The notes below the pieces were generated by a model. The model did no database searches. It had not been told where the DNA came from and saw only the letters and a list, made by a program, of their open reading frames with translations. From assembly GCA_038030265.1 (NCBI GenBank), contig CM075942.1:868001-932000 (forward strand): DNA of 64,000 nt, written 5' to 3'. Both the position numbers and the translations under genes were made by a program. This stretch comes from Corythucha ciliata (Eukaryota; Arthropoda; Insecta; Hemiptera; Tingidae). Below, in pieces: positions 23,363 to 34,522 of this stretch (positions within the stretch are counted from its first letter, which is position 1; each line of letters begins with the position of its first letter).

Positions 23363-23480
23363 CGCCGCAAATTGAGCCCACGCGTGGGTCACCCAAGCCT
23401 AAAAAAATCAGTTGAAAATGGATAGTCTTTTAACTGTTTTTTGAGCTTCGGTGACCCACACGTGGGCTCAATTTGCGGCG
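23363..23480. repeat. 118-bp near-perfect hairpin
   Basis: The arm CGCCGCAAATTGAGCCCACG... pairs with ...CGTGGGCTCAATTTGCGGCG. Pairing continues inward (aaaaaatcagttgaaaa with ttttaactgtttttt) almost to a small central loop, tggatagtc. This looks like a fold-back MITE; a transcribed hairpin precursor is an alternative. No target duplication is evident. Confidence 0.8.
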
Positions 23481-23550
23481 GGCCATATGTTGTTATGCAT
23501 GTGTGGCATATGGAGGTAGGAACAAGTGGAGGGAATGAAACGAATTTTTC

Positions 23551-23684
23551 GTGAAGCCGGTCGCCATTACTATACACCATCTGTTATCAGGACTCACCAA
23601 ACAAAAACATTGATAAATCCCCCTCCCGTCATCTCTGGATGAATGATAACAGTAGGTGTGTAATGGCGGAAAAACTGGCTTCAC
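23551..23684. repeat. 134-bp second hairpin
   Basis: The left arm gtgaagccgg..cgccattac..ctgttatca pairs with the right arm tgataacag..gtaatggcg..ctggcttcac, about 40 bp per arm with small bulges, around a roughly 50-base loop. It lies 70 bp from the hairpin at 23363-23480 but its sequence is unrelated to that one. Confidence 0.75.
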
Positions 23685-26140
23685 ATGTTTCTACATTTAA
23701 AAACAAGGCTTTCTCTCTCTCTTGATCCTACCTCCATGATGTGTGGAGTCGAGTTTATTCGAGGGAATAAATTTGTTTGATTGCATAGACTCCACAGAAC
23801 ACATACATAATGTCTCAGTGCGATGGTAGTGCGATCTAGCGGGAGCAAAATTTCAAACCCAAGAATGGTCTCGAGAACTCTTCTAGTAAGCTGGATTACT
23901 TGGTTTTATACATGATTTTGCAAAGAACAACTAAATTAGACTTTGGGTACAATAACCCATTGTTAATTGTTTATTAGCCCACTCTTCGTTGAACGAGTTT
24001 TCGAGAGGTGGGTAATAACAAAAAAAACTGTACAGAAGGGGAACGGAAATTTCACGGGCCAACAGCTTGTATTCTCGATACTGCGTTTCACCATTGTTGG
24101 AAGAAGCCATTTTTAATATAACCGCCCCCGCCCTCCTTTTCCTAATTCTTAACTCCATCAAGAGATATTGCAAGAGGGGCTTTTCATTCTAACTTTGTTA
24201 ACCGCGCACTCTAAAACATAAATCTCCGACCGTAAGGTCTGAGTAGATTGTAAGGGAGAAATACCGCACTGGTTGGGGGTAGGGGCGGCAGTAGACGCGA
24301 GAAGCTCGTAGAGCAATACTTCGAGTAACAAATAGAGGCAATAAAGGGCCAGTTACCCCTTCAGCTATTACACGCGCTCCAACTCCTTGCCAAACCATTC
24401 CGTAGAGTCACAAAAGCAAAAAGGAGCGCTTTTTTTTTTAACGTTTACAGTCCATCGTGTCGTCCGAGCAAAAATTGAGACCGTATACGTATTGTAATCG
24501 TGGATATACGACTGCCAACACGCAACAGAGTGGCCGCCGGACCAATAAGGTCTCTTGTCGTCGCGTTCTCGACCTCCAGGCCCGTCGCCTTTTTAAGGGA
24601 AGTTAAAGGGCAAGCGAATAACATAGTTTCGGGGGGATGAATTTGTGAAATGTGGGAATTTTAACTCTCTCCACCAATTTGACCAATGACCAATATATTT
24701 CAAAAACTGTCGTGCTGACGAGAAAACGGCCAGAAATAAATTCTAAAAAATTCTACGTGGGAATTAGGATTGTAAATAGCACCGTCAACATTTAACGTGC
24801 GCTGTCCTCCCTCCTACCAATCATTTTAACTATACACCGTTCCGTCAAGCTCCACAACTACCCTGTTCGAACCATTCCCGTTACTTTCACGGCTTCACCC
24901 GCACCCCACGCTGCGTCATCCTCCTTCACACATTCTGTTAACACTTCACACAACCATCTTTTCTAGTTTTGCTGTAGTTCATGGGAGTGTCGGTGTGGAG
25001 GGGTTAAGGCTAACTTTTAAACTTTCTGCCTCAGGGGTACTTCTCTCCAAGCGCCAACTCCCATCCCCACACCAGCACAACTTTAGCACTCTCGAAAAGC
25101 GGCTTTTGTATCGCTTGAATAAACTGCACCCCACGTGCCCCTTCCATGCCACCCACCTTGGAGAAGTCTATACTCTCCTTTTTTGCATAGTAAATCTCAT
25201 TTTAGAGAAGCATGCGAATTTTTTTTTACGAAGGGCGGCGCGGCGCGGAGATGGGGAATGAGAAAGAAGAAACTTGGGAAAAAATAAAAATAAATAAAGC
25301 AGTTAGGAGGGCGGTAGGTTTGAGACAGCGGTTCAAGCCGCCCGAGTTATGCAAACCTGAGATGCTGATCGTTTCGTGCGTTTTTTTGCCTAACTTCACA
25401 GTGCGTGTTTCCCACGGCGAGGGAAGTGCCGTGACTTGAGGTATAGGAATGCGTAATTTACAAGTGTTCTTCGCAGCATTATTTATGTGTTACCAGTGGC
25501 GTGCATGATAGCACAAAATCTTTCGTTTGAAACCAAAATAAAGTTCAAGGAGGAGGGCTCTTCATAATCAACATTTGGCGGATTTCAAACTTTTAAAACT
25601 CATTTAGTTTTCTCCATCGAAAAAACAATTTTGTGAGCCTAGCGCCGTCAAAAACCAATTAGCTGGCCATGCTCTTCAAAAGCCCGAATCACGCGGAGTC
25701 TTTCTTCTTAAAACCCCGATTACATGGTGGCTCCTATTTTTTTTTTTCTTCTTCTTATTTTTCACGACAATTTGGGGAATTTTGGGTGAATGAAGACTGC
25801 AACAATCGAACCCCAATCCCACTCATCAGCATCGCTCTAAAGCTCTTGAAAAAATCCGGGTCCCATCTCAGTTTTGAACCCAACTCTTCAGAAGTATTAA
25901 AATTGAGCAATAAATATGTACATATACAATCTGAGAAATAAAAAAACAGCGGAAACACGAAAAATGGCACGCTACGCCTCTCTGTATCTGTACAACTTCC
26001 CGAGAGCAACCTGATCACTGACAACTAGAATACATTTTTGTTTGGAAAAAAATCAACTCTTCTGAGTGTAGCGGCATAATATTTTTCAAAGCCCGATCAC
26101 AATGGTCCAAGAAGCTGATAGTTTTCGGAGGAAAACCCTC
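23685..26140. other. Non-coding, nothing recognised
   Basis: No supported gene or family. A sequence near 23755-23810 (aatttgtttgattgcatagactccacag) is similar to 46880-46915 (aatttgtttggttccatgcactccacag), so it is part of an unnamed dispersed repeat. Confidence 0.45.
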
Positions 26141-26292
26141 CGGGACTTTTAATGTTTTCAGATGTGCTGAATCCGAATTTCAACTTTTCGGCTTTTCGCC
26201 ACGCCATCACGAGTAATACTTTATTAAAAATATGGTTCCCTCGCATTTCTCATGTTTTGAAATGTCCTGAATCTGAATTTCGACCCCCCGAA
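26141..26292. repeat. Unnamed dispersed repeat, copy 1
   Basis: Reverse-complement similarity to 46155-46390: aatgttttcagatgtgctgaat...atatggtt...atgtcctgaatctgaattt. This copy lacks about 70 bp in its middle compared with the other. Confidence 0.65.
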
Positions 26293-27544
26293 CCCGGTTT
26301 CAAGTTGAAACGAACGTTCGAATTACGTCCAAAGTTTGCATTTGGCAAACCATGGTAGGTTTGGATTACAACGTTAACCTGACATTCATCGAACGTTGTA
26401 TGGACTTTCTTCGAACATTGTAATAATGTTTTTAGAACGTTATATCAACGTTCTTTGAACTCCTTAAAAACGTTGTGCTAAATTCACCACTAGAATTCGT
26501 GATATTTAGAACTTTTATTGAACTGAAAAATGAAAAAATCATCGGTTCACGCGCGAAAGGTGCGGTGGAGTGCGAACTTAACTCATTAGTATTGCCAATT
26601 CTGAAAATGGCTCAGTCTTCAATTAACTCCACGACTAAAACCTTAAACGAGAACCATTTCTATAGTTCACACTAGCGCACAATTTTAAAAACAGTTCAAG
26701 TCATACACTTCATCCTCGGAACGGGCAGTACTTCAGCCATTCTTTAATGGGCTGCACATCCTGAATCACCGCGTCTCTACACCAAATCTTTGCTGCGCCT
26801 GCAATAATATCAACCTTGATCAGGCTTCGAAAAATTAACGACACTGAATAGCTTACCAACTTCACCAAGTATTGCTTGACAAAGACACGTGTTTTTGAAC
26901 GCTTTCTTTTTACCCTTCCCTATGACCAGTTGAAAAATGTTCCCACATTCCTGGTGAAAACGTGAGCCATCATTTGAGTGACGGTTATTTTCACGGACGT
27001 TCCGCGCAAGGGCAGACAAATCAGTGAAATGCAAACAAACATGTATAGGTTTATACGAACAGCGAACCTTCAAGAAGGCTAGATCGATGGAAGGAATTCG
27101 GTGGCTCAAAAAAGTCGAGACTAAGGCAATATGCACGACGAACAACAAAAATACACAACGCTTAATAATTATAAAATCATCAAAATCAGGAGCACATGGG
27201 TGACGGGGAGCAGTTTAACACACTTAATTAATAGAGAATAAACGAAATGAGACTGATTCTATTTTAATTCAAATTGAAGGAGAGTATTTTGTTTTATGTG
27301 GAAAATTTCAGGGGCGGAGAGACTATTCCGTTCGTATTCCGGCTCCGTTCGTTTGTCAGTCCCAGACTACTCCGAGCAGCACGAGATTTTGTAACCTCGC
27401 GGGTTATCATGTGGAATAACAGGGGAAAGCTCAGTGCTGTTGGTGCAGCTCCGGACGAGAAACGAACGAACCTATTATTATCATAGCAAATCGCATTACA
27501 CCACTTTGTGGCAAAAACGTGAATCGTATCTATGTATAAAATCA
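26293..27544. other. Non-coding, with a short patch of repeated AACGTT motifs
   Basis: Around 26365-26475 the hexamer aacgtt or close variants recur many times (gaacgttgta, agaacgtta, caacgttctt), a small degenerate minisatellite. Nothing else is recognised in either strand. Confidence 0.45.
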
Positions 27545-28790
27545 CTCAAGTTGCTCCTACAATTTACACCAACGCTCTATCAAAAGCCTTACTGAGGTCC
27601 AGAAAGTCACAAACATCAATCCCTTTTGCCTCAAATGTTTGCACAATTTTAGACGTCAGTGCTTGAATAGCATTTAGCGTCGATTTTCCTGAGCGATATC
27701 CGAACTGATTTGGTGAGAATAGATCGAAACTTTCAAAATATTTGGTGAGCTGCCTGTTAGCAAAATGTTCAACAAAAGGACCGACACGGGCCTGTAGTTG
27801 CCAAAATCATCCTTCTTTTCCTTCTTGTGGACTGGCACAACCTTGGCTATTTTGAGAGAATTAGGAAAGTAGCCAGATGCCAAACTCGCATTCAACAGAA
27901 CATAAAGCGGCTCCAATATGAACGGAATAATTTCCTTGAAAAGATTCGAGGACATCCCGTAAGAATCCCGTGCATTTGAGGACTTCAGACTCCTAACGAA
28001 GGTTAGTGTCTCTTCTCGTGAAACGTGCCGAAATTCAGAAATTCTACGGGGATCGTCGCTCGTCCCCTCCATAGCCGATGATTCAACAGATGATGAATTA
28101 CTTGCGACTGGAACCGAAAATTGCTCTCTAAACTGCTCAGCTGAGAACTCCCAAGACGAGTCATGAGCAAGTATGCTAGCCCAGTTTTGCTCCCGCAAAC
28201 TGCAGATTAATTTATCTTCCACCTTGCGTGAGAAGGGTCTGGCGTACGTATGCTGTTTTTCTTTCGCTTTCGCTGGGTTAATATTTATAATAATTTGCTG
28301 AGCTTCATGGTCCGATAAAGCCGGGCATACGTAGAGGAGAGGTACTCCTGTTTGTCCAGATTAGTAATTATGTTGTCGATGCAATTTTTATTGCGAGTGG
28401 GAACATCAATCGTGTGGAAAACCCCATACGAACGCAGAGTGCTGATAAACTTCGTCGCAAGACTGTCATTTTTGTCGCAAAAATTAAGATTGAAGTCTCC
28501 GAGGACGACTGCTTTGTTTTTATTTTTACTCAAAAACAAAAACACCGAGTTCATTGTCCGAAGGAAAGAGTCTTTGCACCCGTTTGGTGACCGGTAGATA
28601 CACACGATGAATAAACATTGTTTTGAATGAATCCTTTCTACAGTAGGCCATTGTGTTCCACCAACGTATAAAGAGGGATCTCTTCCTCTTTAAGGCAATG
28701 TTCTGTGAGGCACATGACATCAGGGCGATGGGGGAGCAAAACATCGTCCAGAGCCAGACACTTGCTTTTTAAACCACGTATGTTCAGATG
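27545..28790 (-). pseudogene. Element A ORF2: endonuclease and RT N-terminal half
   Basis: Endonuclease remnants begin near 28785 (NIRGLKSKCLALDDVLL, DVMCLTEHCL) and, after frameshifts, continue CIYRSPNG, VVLGDFNLNF, NCIDNIITNL (28605-28350). RT follows in 28222-27674: SSNLFKEIIPFI, GYFPNSLKIAKVVPVHKK, GNYRPVSVLL. After another frameshift comes FSPNQFGYRSGKSTLNAI, ending in FLDLSKAFDRALV at about 27560. The catalytic FADD/YADD region and everything downstream are missing. The pattern fits the CR1/L2 group; the exact clade needs a tree. Confidence 0.8.
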
Positions 28791-28806
28791 TTGGACTTTT
28801 ATAGTC

Positions 28807-29931
28807 TCAAGTCATGCTAGGAGACCCCTTAGGTGGCCCCAGAAATCTAGATGGGGCAAGAAGGCAACCCCTCGGACACAGATCAGGGTTTGCAATGTCC
28901 ATGCAATGAAACGATGAGTAGGAGTTGTGCCGAGTTAGCAGCTTCCGACATTCAGATGGGTTTTCGAAGTCAAGGCTATTTAGGAGTTTCAATACAGATT
29001 CGACGGATGTTTCGGGATGAAGGCGGCTGATGAAAAGTCCTATTTTACGCGGAACAGCTCTAATTTCCAAATTGTTATTGTCCCTTCCCAGACAAACCTT
29101 TCTAAACGGTCGATTGTCATTTTTGGTGGCACGAACGTCTATTCACCCACCCATTCGCTGATGCTCCGACCGTTTATCAGTAGAGTTGGAGCTGAGCTTG
29201 TCCGTTAGAAGAGCCGGCAATAAATTTTCACCACGGCGCTGCCTCCCGTGCCTTCTAGGCCTCCCAAGCATATACTCCCCTTTGAGTTCATCTTTTGGTT
29301 CAGACTTATCTCGAACCTCTTCCTCTCGAACAATTGCATTCACGTCGTTCAGTGCACCGTCATTCACGCCCACCCAGGCATGTCGTCTCTTTCTTTGGCG
29401 AAGAATAATTTCTTGTGAGTCGTTATTAATATTTTGAGGACCGAGGAATAATTTTTCCTCGTTAGAGGGCATACTATTGTTTTCGGTTGACTCGTCTTGT
29501 ATTGTCAACGTTGTATGAGAGACTGATCTTCGACCCGAGTTCGATAGAAAGTTATGAGATAGACCCGTCAACAACTTTCGCGTGTGTTCATTATCTTCAA
29601 TCACATGTCCAACTTTTTCCAGCAGACGCATACAGATCTTGCTTACCAACTGAAGCTCCGTCGCTAACACGCTGAGAATCGAGGCCGACACTTCTTTCTC
29701 ACCTTCTTCAGTAATGTTACGATCATTTTTCAGACGGTTATCACACTGACGACAAAACCAATGAATTTTGCCTTTCAAGCGTTCGATTGCGTCCAAATCT
29801 TCACCTGACACTCTCGCACAATCCGCGTGAAACTTCGCCTCACAATAGCGGGTACAACAAATGACTCTATCCATACAAAAGAACTGACTTTTACAGAGAG
29901 CACATAACGAACGGTCTTTACCCAACGCCAT
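28807..29931 (-). pseudogene. Element A ORF1 with PHD-type zinc finger
   Basis: The start chosen is the ATG at 29931-29929 (MALGKDRSLC), two codons after the tri-nucleotide tail of element B. An N-terminal zinc finger of PHD type is visible (CALC...C...CTRYCEAKFHADC...WFCRQC), then a long low-complexity, partly acidic linker. After a frameshift near 29143 comes a C-terminal folded domain (IGLFISRLHPETSVESVL, KLLTRHNSYSSFHC) that recurs in CR1/L2-type ORF1 proteins of arthropods. It presumably binds element RNA. Element B's ORF1 (37717-36785) has the same C-terminal domain, but no zinc finger is visible in the part that survives. Confidence 0.75.
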
Positions 29932-29932
29932 C

Positions 29933-29949
29933 TTTATTATTATTATTTT
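29933..29949 (-). repeat. (AAT)n tail of element B
   Basis: A short (ATA/TAA)n run at the 3' end of non-LTR element B (minus strand). It follows a UTR containing AATAAA (near 29957). It is also the insertion point of element A. Confidence 0.7.
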
Positions 29950-30072
29950 ATTTTTCACTTTATTGCAGAAACTTCATAACGTGCATTACAACGTCAAATT
30001 CAATTAACTAAAAATAAATAAATTTTAACAATAATCAATACAAAATAGGTATCACAGTCAAAACCCTGAGGT

Positions 30073-31437
30073 CTATTCCCAGCTGTCAAAAAACTCCTCG
30101 AGTGAGTAGATGGCTTTGTTTATTAGGTGTCTCTTTATTGAGCGCTTAAACTCAGAAGCACCCAATGTCCTGAATGAGCCAGGAAGCGCGTTAAATAGCC
30201 AAATCGAAACAGCCCGGAAGCCCGTCATCACCCTTGAGAGACCAGAGAACGGCATGACTAAATCACCCTTGTGCCTCGTATCGTAGCAATGGCGGTCCCC
30301 AACGCTCTCCATGAGAGGGAACTCTCTATGGGCAAGAACAAGGGCCTGGAGCACAAATAAGCTCGACAATGTCAGTATGCCTGACTCCCTAAAACTATCT
30401 CTACAGGATTCACCTTTGCCCAAACCAGCCACGATTCTTATAGCTTTCTTTCGCAATCTGAATGCTCTTATGGCCGCCGGAGCCGCACCCCAAAGGATAG
30501 CCCCGTATGACAAATGGCAATGCACAAGCGCGAAGTAGGCCGCTCTAACAACGTCCTTTGGTACGACATCCCTGAGCCTCTGTAAAAGAAACACGCCAGT
30601 CGCCAACTTACTGCATAACCTGTCAATATGCACCCACCAAGAAAGCCTCGAGTCTAACCAGAACCCCAAAAACTTAATAGGTGTCTCATCACTCCGACCA
30701 GACAACGCAAGGCGCAAGCTTTGCGTCTTCCCACGATTGAGGCGTAACCCGTTCGAGGAACACCACGACTCGACCTGATTATTCACAGCATCCAGATGTT
30801 CCAGCAAGTGGGCCCCGCCCTCAAGTTTATTGCACGACATTTGGATAGTAAAATCGTCCGCAAACAAAAATGTTTGGCAAGGAAACGGCAGCAAGGTAAA
30901 TCGATCCGGTAAGTCATTAATAAATACCAAGAAAAGGGGAGGACCAACTTTGGGCCCCTGCGGAACCCCAGAAGACACGGGATACCATTGGGACATCTCC
31001 CCATTCAAACATACCGCATTGTACCGATCCTGCAAATAAGATTGAATCAGAGACAAAGCCTCGGGGGAAAACCCATATCAAGCCAATTTGTTCAAAAGAA
31101 CATCGTGCGGAACCGAATCAAATCAAATGCTCCTTTATCCTGTTCCAGACTCTGAAGACATACCTCCACCAGCTTCATGGCAGCCGAGACTGTACCCAAA
31201 TTTGATCTAAAGCCAAACTGACTAGAGGAGAAGAGATTATTGTTTTCGAAATATTCACTAATTGAACGTTACATAAATCCTTCAAGGACCTTCGCTACGT
31301 GAGGAATAATCGCAATAGGCCTATAATTACCCGCATCTTCCCTTTTGCCGCTTTTAAAAACAGGCACAACTTTGGACAGCTTCAATACAGCCGGGAAACA
31401 ACCAGACAACAAAATTTCATTAAATAGGTGAGCCAGC
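30073..31437 (-). pseudogene. CR1/L2-like element B, copy 1: RT and C-terminus
   Basis: The minus-strand RT starts abruptly at the BEL junction (31437) with FNEILLSGCFPAVLKLSKVVPVF and GNYRPIAIIPHVAKVLE, has an internal stop near 31270, then FGFRSN and frameshifts near 31130. The remainder is open from about 31077 to the stop at 30073: SSGVPQGPKVGPPLF, LFADDFTI (motif C), IKFLGFWLDSRLSW, LSYGAILWG, and a C-terminal tail ending SLEEFFDSWE. A roughly 110-bp 3' UTR and an (AAT)n tail follow, so this is the element's true 3' end. The endonuclease and ORF1 of this copy are absent here; they are present in copy 2. Confidence 0.85.
30434..31437. repeat. 1004-bp direct repeat flanking BEL, left copy
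   Basis: Nearly identical to 34523-35526 at a constant offset of 4089 bp. The only differences I noticed are scattered substitutions, for example R/C, F/Y and L/H replacements in the encoded RT. It starts attcttatagc and ends gtgagccagc. Confidence 0.9.
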
Positions 31438-34239
31438 GGTTCACGTTTCGGATTAACCGCAGATGTTGCGAAAATGTTTCGGCAAATTTGGGTATCGGAG
31501 TCAGATCGGCACTTCCAACGAATTCTTTGGAGAGAGGATCCTAATAAATTGATCGGGCATTACACATTGAATACGGTAACGTACGGAACAGCTCCTGCTC
31601 CTTATTTGGCTATAAGGTGCCTGCATTATATTGCGGACGAAATTCAAGAAAAGGAACCAGAGATGTCTCGAATCATTAAGAAACAATTTTTTATGGACGA
31701 TTTGGTAACCGGGTGTGATTCACTAGACGACTTACTAACGACCCAGCAGAAACTCTACAAAATCCTGGCTGAAAAGAATTTTATTCTCAGGAAATGGTGT
31801 TCCAACTCCCCCGAGTTCATGGCTAAGATGAGCGAATCTGGAGCGTTGTCGGGAGCTCCCATTGAACACTTCTGTGTTAACCTCGGTGGTGACGAGCCTA
31901 TTAGAGCTTTGGGAATCACCTGGAATCCCTCGGCTGATCAATTAATTTTCGAAATATCGAGTTGGAAGCGATCTTCAGTCACGAAACGGTCGATTTTGTC
32001 AGACATTAACGGGTATTGGGACCCGCTGGGATTGTTGGCGCCATTATTGATTCGAGGAAAAATGTATCTTCAAGAACTGTGGAGAGAGTCTATCTCGTGG
32101 GACGACCAACTACCGGATTCACTGAAAGAAAAATGGTTAGTTTTTCGAAAACGATTCGAAGAGGTGGGTCCAATTCGAATTCCTCGTAGCGTTGTGACAC
32201 GTCATTTCACATACGCTGAAGTTCATGGATTTTGTGACAGTTCAGAAAAGGCATATGGAGCGTGCATTTATATTCGGTCCTGGGATGACATGAAGAAAGA
32301 ATTTTCGTCACGACTGTTGATGGCTAAAGCAAGAGTATGCCCTCTAAACTTGGTTACGCTGCCTCGGTGTGAACTTTTGGCTGCAGTTCTTCTAGTCAAA
32401 CTATTGAGTCATTTGAAGGAATTAAAGGTACATTCTGGTCTTGATTTTCATTGCTGGACGGATTCGGAAATAGTTCTCTCGTGGATAAATGGTTGTCCTA
32501 AACAATGGAAGACGTTTGTTGGCAACAGGGTTTCAATCATACAAGAATCGACAAACCCGAAACAGTGGCATCACGTAGCTTCGCGCGAAAATCCTGCTGA
32601 CATCGCTTCAAGGGGAGAAGTGACGACGGAATTTACAAAAAATCAACTTTGGTGGGAAGGACCACAATTTTTAAAATCAAATCAACGAGACTGGCCAACC
32701 TGGAAGAGGACACTTTTGAATTGTCCTGAGACAAAAAAACTCACTTATTCTCTCCCAGTCCAAACTGATGAAATGGGCATTACGACGCGTTATTCTAATT
32801 GGTCAACTCTTTTACCAATTGTGGCTTACATTTTAAGATTTAGCCATAATTGCAAAGCTCGGATGACTGTTACAAAACGGCTCGGATTTTTATCGTCAGA
32901 AGAATTGAAAGAAGCGAAGTTTGCAGTTTTGAAGCTCGTTCAAGCAGAAGCATTCCCAAAAGAGGTTTCTCGGTTGGCGAAGGGAAAGTTACTATCTAAA
33001 GACAGTAAGCTCTTGCCGATAGCTGCATTCTCTGATGAAAACGGAATTTTAAGAGTGGGTGGGCGGCTAAACAACGCTAACATTTCGGAAGCGAGGAAGC
33101 ATCCCGTTCTCCTACCATATAAACACAAAATAACACAGCTAATTCTATCGGACTATCATAAAAAATATGTTCACGTTGGTCCCCAAGCCTTACTAAGTTT
33201 GGTTAGAGCTGAGTTTTGGCCTATTAACGGTAAAAGCGCAGCGAAAGCTGTTGTTCACGGATGTGTAATCTGCAGGAGGGCAGTGCCTAACGCCATACAT
33301 CCGTATATGGCGCCATTACCCAAGGAAAGAGTATCGATGGGTCGATGCTTTGAAAACACAGGTGTTGACTTCTGTGGACCAATTTGGATAAAAGTCGGCA
33401 CAAGGAAATCGGTGAGACAAAAAGCTTACATTGCAGTTTTTGTGTGTTTCGCGGTTAAGGCTGTTCATTTGGAACTGGTAACAGATATGAGTGGGAAAGC
33501 ATTCTTAGCAGCCTTACGAAGGTTCTTTGCTCGAAGAGGAGTCTCCAGAGCTAAATTCTCGGACAACGGGACAAATTTTGTCGCCGCTAAAAAGGAATTA
33601 AGACCGCTAGTCACAGACCAAATGATTCACAAAGAATGTGCTGATCTCGGGATTACGTGGCATTTCATTCCTCCCGGCGCGCCACATTTTGGAGGTCTAT
33701 GGGAGGCCTCAGTGAAAATTGTCAAATGTCATATGGCCAAGACTATGAACGGAATAATCTGCACGTTTGAAGAAGCCATGACACTACTCACAGGGATAGA
33801 GGCGTGCATCAATTCACGCCCCATCACGCCAATTTCGGACGACCCAAGTGACCCAGCTGCATTGACGCCAGCGCACTTCCTCATCGGTGGACCTATTAAT
33901 CTGCCTACGGAAACGGACTTGTCGGATGAGAAACCTCTCGTACACAGATGGAATCGAGTACAACAACTATTTCAACAATTTTGGAAAAGATGGAGCTCTG
34001 AATACCTCTCAGCTCTTCAGAAAAGAAATAAATGGAGGTTTCCTCGAAGTAATCTTCCTGTTGGGACACTTGTAACTATCAAAGACGAAAACACAAAGCC
34101 AACTCAATGGAAATTGGCTCGTATCAAAGAGCTTCACGTTGGCAACGACGGATTGGCAAGAGTTGCCACGCTTCACATCGGAAATGGACATGAGCTGAAG
34201 CGACCTGTTGTGAAGCTATGCCCAATTTTGGACAATTGA
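31438..34239 (+). CDS. BEL/Pao pol (RT C-terminal part, RNase H, integrase), open but 5'-truncated
   Basis: The frame is open from the junction (31438), 12 codons before the first ATG at 31474, so no native start is present: FGLTADVAKMFRQIWV is already inside RT. In order (residues from 31474): RT with FFMDDLVTG (about 68-76), RNase H (FCDSSEKAYGACIY about 251; LPRCELLAAVLL about 298; WTDSEIVLSW about 326; SRENPADIASRG about 368), integrase zinc finger (HVGPQALL...CVICRR about 565-610), then the DDE core (VDFCGPIW, KFSDNGTNF, HFGGLWEASVK), and a C-terminal domain (NLPVGTLVTIKDEN). A stretch of 933 codons without a stop contrasts with the decay around it, so this copy is young. It cannot be complete without the 5' half. 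Confidence 0.85.
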   Translation, partial: GSRFGLTADVAKMFRQIWVSESDRHFQRILWREDPNKLIGHYTLNTVTYGTAPAPYLAIRCLHYIADEIQEKEPEMSRIIKKQFFMDDLVTGCDSLDDLLTTQQKLYKILAEKNFILRKWCSNSPEFMAKMSESGALSGAPIEHFCVNLGGDEPIRALGITWNPSADQLIFEISSWKRSSVTKRSILSDINGYWDPLGLLAPLLIRGKMYLQELWRESISWDDQLPDSLKEKWLVFRKRFEEVGPIRIPRSVVTRHFTYAEVHGFCDSSEKAYGACIYIRSWDDMKKEFSSRLLMAKARVCPLNLVTLPRCELLAAVLLVKLLSHLKELKVHSGLDFHCWTDSEIVLSWINGCPKQWKTFVGNRVSIIQESTNPKQWHHVASRENPADIASRGEVTTEFTKNQLWWEGPQFLKSNQRDWPTWKRTLLNCPETKKLTYSLPVQTDEMGITTRYSNWSTLLPIVAYILRFSHNCKARMTVTKRLGFLSSEELKEAKFAVLKLVQAEAFPKEVSRLAKGKLLSKDSKLLPIAAFSDENGILRVGGRLNNANISEARKHPVLLPYKHKITQLILSDYHKKYVHVGPQALLSLVRAEFWPINGKSAAKAVVHGCVICRRAVPNAIHPYMAPLPKERVSMGRCFENTGVDFCGPIWIKVGTRKSVRQKAYIAVFVCFAVKAVHLELVTDMSGKAFLAALRRFFARRGVSRAKFSDNGTNFVAAKKELRPLVTDQMIHKECADLGITWHFIPPGAPHFGGLWEASVKIVKCHMAKTMNGIICTFEEAMTLLTGIEACINSRPITPISDDPSDPAALTPAHFLIGGPINLPTETDLSDEKPLVHRWNRVQQLFQQFWKRWSSEYLSALQKRNKWRFPRSNLPVGTLVTIKDENTKPTQWKLARIKELHVGNDGLARVATLHIGNGHELKRPVVKLCPILDN

Positions 34240-34338
34240 CTAACTTTGTTTTTCTTTCGGATGAAAAATTCAATTTCTTCATTAACGTTCAATTTTGGGG
34301 TTTAATTTTGAAATCGTTATTTCAAGGTGGGGAGAAAA

Positions 34339-34522
34339 TGTTTGCACACAACGCAAAAAAAATAAAATAAAATATAAAAAGAATAGTTTTTGTAACCTAC
34401 CTGGGAAGATTTAATAATCAATAAAAGGAATTCACTTGTTTTTGTGATGCGATATGGATTACAGTCTACTTTTATTCTCTCTATTTAAAATATTCAATTA
34501 ATCCCTAATTCACGACTAAACA
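34339..34522 (+). repeat. BEL 3' LTR, 184 bp
   Basis: Begins TGTTTGCACACAACGC after a purine-rich tract and ends GACTAAACA, giving the short inverted ends TGTTT/AAACA. It contains AATAAA-type signals (for example aatcaataaaagg near 34420). The next base, 34523, is already non-LTR element B sequence. A single LTR cannot be cross-checked here, so its limits are inferred from end motifs and the sharp junction. Confidence 0.7.

Larger units (their letters stand above)
27545..29958 (-). mobile_element. CR1/L2-like non-LTR element A, 3'-truncated
   Basis: Minus-strand element with ORF1 (29931-28807) and ORF2 (28790-27545). RT stops just after motif A, so the 3' half is gone. Its start lies immediately after the tri-nucleotide tail of element B (29933-29949), so A sits head-to-tail behind B. 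Confidence 0.75.
31438..34522 (+). mobile_element. BEL/Pao retrotransposon, 5'-truncated
   Basis: It begins mid-RT at the junction with non-LTR element B and runs through an uninterrupted pol, a polypurine tract (ggtggggagaa, about 34326-34336) and one 3' LTR ending at 34522. There is no 5' LTR, gag or protease. Confidence 0.85.

Noticed and set aside
23363..23480. microRNA gene
   Set aside because: The hairpin is suggestive, but arm lengths and near-perfect pairing fit a fold-back MITE better. Without small-RNA data a miRNA call is not supportable.
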